Source of the DNA: Spirochaetales bacterium
Lineage (GTDB): Bacteria; Spirochaetota; Spirochaetia; DTKZ01
Direction: 5' to 3'
Length of the DNA: 6,682 nt
NCBI GenBank assembly: GCA_017998025.1
Contig: JAGODW010000085.1
Span: 1-6,682, forward strand
Notes under the pieces: generated by a model
What the model saw: only the letters and a program-made list of their open reading frames with translations
Told to the model about the DNA's origin: nothing
Database searches by the model: none
Made by a program: the position numbers and the translations under genes
Shown here: positions 5,264 through 6,682 of the stretch, one piece after another
Layout of the letters: each line of letters begins with the position of its first letter
How positions within the stretch are numbered: position 1 is the first letter of the stretch

Positions 5264-6682
5264 ATGTACGGTTTTTTCAACAAACTACTCTGGATCGATC
5301 TTTCAAATGAAACCTATAGGTACGAGCATATTTCCGATACAGTATATCGAACCTACCTGGGGGGAAAAGGATTGGGAGCCTACCTTTTGTACCACTACAA
5401 CCCGATCGGTGTGGATCCCTTTGCTCCGGAAAATCTATTCATCATCACCGTAGGGCCTGCTACCGGTACCCGAACCTGGAGCCAGTCCCGGTTCGGTGCG
5501 TTTTCCAAGAGTCCTGCCACAGGAGGATACGGGGAATCCTACTGCGGGGGTACCCTGGCTCCCAAGATAAAGGGTTGCGGAGTTGATGCAGTGATTCTTT
5601 CCGGCAGGGCAAAACGGTTGAGCTTTCTCATCGTTACCGATTCCAGTGTGACCTTTTCCGACGCTTCTTCCCTGGCAGGGAAGGAGACTTACGAGACGGA
5701 AGAAGCCCTTCTTTCCCTCTCTCCTCCCGGTGCGGGAGGAATGGTAATTGGCCCTGCTGGTGAAAACCGGGTAGTCTGTGCCTGCATCAAATCCGACAAA
5801 TACCGTAGTCTGGGTAGAGGAGGACTGGGAGCCGTGCTCGGATCGAAAGACGTGAAAGGAATTTCCTTCTCCGGATCCCTGAAACCCGAAGTGGCGGATG
5901 ATGCGCTTCTTCTGGAGTTAAACCGGCTCATTGCCTTAAAAGGAAAGGATTCACCCGTTACGCGAAACTATGTTCAGTACGGAACCCCCATGCAGGTGGC
6001 CACCACCAACCAGATGCATTGTTTTCCTTCCTACTACTGGAAAGGGGGCTACTTGGAGCACTGGAAGAACCTCTCCGCCGACTACATGCGAGAGAACTTC
6101 GAGATCTCCCATCATCCCTGCCCGAACTGTTTCCTTAAATGTACCCGCCGCTCCACGGTAAGAAAGGGTCGCCATAGAGGGCTTTCCATTGACGGACCGG
6201 AGTACGAAACGATCTATGCTCTCGGTGGCTTGAACTCCCTCTCGAGTCTGGAAGAAGTAGTGTGGCTCAACGACCTGTGTGACCGCCTGGGTCTGGACAC
6301 GATGAGCGCGGGGAACCTCTCTGCCTTCACCATCGAAGCCCATAGAGAGGGAAAGGTGAACTTTTCCATCGATTACGACCAACCCGACCAGATAGCAGAA
6401 CTCTTTCGGCAGATCGCCTTCCGCAAGGGAGTGGGGGAAATCCTAGGCCGGGGAATCCGCTATGCTGCTGAGGAATGGGGACTGGAAGACCTCGCCGTAC
6501 ACGTAAAAGGGCTCGAACCTGCTGGATTCGAGCCGAGGGTTCTGAAAGGGATGGGACTCGGGTATGCAGTGTCCGCCCGGGGAGCCTGCCACCTGCGAGC
6601 CACCTTCTACAAAGCGGAACTCTCCGGACAGATCGATCCAGCCCAGATCATGGGCAAGGCGAAACTGTTCATCGATTACGAG
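5264..6682 (+). CDS. Aldehyde ferredoxin oxidoreductase (AOR) family tungsto/molybdoenzyme (partial, C-terminus beyond window end)
   Basis: Family members oxidise aldehydes, or reduce carboxylic acids or aryl-CoA esters, using a bis-pyranopterin W (or Mo) centre and one 4Fe-4S cluster, with ferredoxin as usual partner in the cytoplasm. The 473 codons here start with the typical MYGFFNKLLWIDL and YLGGKGLGAYLL. They continue with the pterin-binding segment (R76 in SQSRFGAFSKSP, then TGGYGESYCGG) and RGGLGAVLGSKDVKGI. The cluster ligands CPNCFLKC follow (C286, C289, C293). Next come GPEYET (E313) and the first pterin motif DRLGLD (D340-D345). The fragment closes with HVKGLEPAGFEPRVLKGMGLGYAVSARGACHLRA. 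Residue numbers run close to Pyrococcus furiosus AOR as I recall it (R76, C288/291/295, E313). The fourth cluster cysteine and second DxxGL motif lie past the window; full length is probably around 600 residues. The start is fixed by family alignment despite no Shine-Dalgarno. It is divergent from a two-component system, suggesting regulated expression. Substrate and metal cannot be deduced; AOR, GOR, WOR-like or BamB-like enzymes share these motifs. Confidence 0.94.
   Translation, partial: MYGFFNKLLWIDLSNETYRYEHISDTVYRTYLGGKGLGAYLLYHYNPIGVDPFAPENLFIITVGPATGTRTWSQSRFGAFSKSPATGGYGESYCGGTLAPKIKGCGVDAVILSGRAKRLSFLIVTDSSVTFSDASSLAGKETYETEEALLSLSPPGAGGMVIGPAGENRVVCACIKSDKYRSLGRGGLGAVLGSKDVKGISFSGSLKPEVADDALLLELNRLIALKGKDSPVTRNYVQYGTPMQVATTNQMHCFPSYYWKGGYLEHWKNLSADYMRENFEISHHPCPNCFLKCTRRSTVRKGRHRGLSIDGPEYETIYALGGLNSLSSLEEVVWLNDLCDRLGLDTMSAGNLSAFTIEAHREGKVNFSIDYDQPDQIAELFRQIAFRKGVGEILGRGIRYAAEEWGLEDLAVHVKGLEPAGFEPRVLKGMGLGYAVSARGACHLRATFYKAELSGQIDPAQIMGKAKLFIDYE

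Noticed and set aside
5201..5311. Possible leader peptide (about 36 codons) beginning ATGAAAATGAAC upstream of and overlapping the AOR start
   Set aside because: It has no ribosome-binding site and overlaps AOR in another frame. The first ATG is at about 5200 and the frame ends within AOR; composition is not convincing.
5345..5354. TATCGAACCT in the AOR gene matching ten bases of the element's terminal repeat
   Set aside because: It falls in a conserved coding stretch with no second arm or longer match; probably chance.
5019..5453. Plus-strand 144-codon open frame spanning the divergent promoter
   Set aside because: It runs antisense through the regulator start and out of frame into the AOR start, both well supported by family motifs.
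5951..6382. Minus-strand 143-codon open frame
   Set aside because: It lies entirely antisense to the conserved AOR cluster and pterin motifs; no recognisable domain.

Overview
The window looks like chromosomal DNA from an anaerobic or micro-aerophilic bacterium of moderate GC content. The evidence is an aldehyde ferredoxin oxidoreductase (AOR) family tungsto/molybdoenzyme, a NapH-type membrane polyferredoxin, and classical Shine-Dalgarno sites on most genes. I cannot place the organism firmly. A spirochaete or clostridia-like anaerobe is a guess from overall gene style, not a demonstrated assignment.

Layout. Minus strand, from right to left: an OmpR-type response regulator (5141-4458), its sensor histidine kinase (4446-3067), a NapH-like membrane 4Fe-4S protein (2997-2155), a membrane-anchored extracytoplasmic protein carrying a duplicated domain (2158-1382, overlapping the previous gene by four bases), then an M48/Ste24-type membrane zinc protease (1101 leftwards, cut by the window start). 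Plus strand: an AOR-family enzyme (5264 to the window end, C-terminus missing), divergent from the response regulator across a 122-bp intergenic region.

The most distinctive non-coding object is a 257-bp AT-rich element at 1124-1380. It is bounded by perfect 23-bp inverted repeats, carries symmetric TA dinucleotides near both ends, contains no ORF and has several internal hairpins. It resembles a MITE (non-autonomous IS, IS630/Tc1-like). It fills almost the whole gap between the duplicated-domain gene, whose stop codon it adjoins, and the protease gene, whose ribosome-binding site lies 10 bp beyond it.

How the genes may work together (inference): a two-component system sits head-to-head with a redox enzyme and is followed by a membrane electron-transfer module. 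A natural hypothesis is that the sensor controls the AOR and the NapH-like/duplicated-domain pair in response to an envelope or redox signal, with the membrane ferredoxin passing electrons between the membrane and an AOR-linked ferredoxin pool. Nothing in the sequence proves this coupling. The protease appears to be an unrelated neighbour, separated by the mobile-like element.
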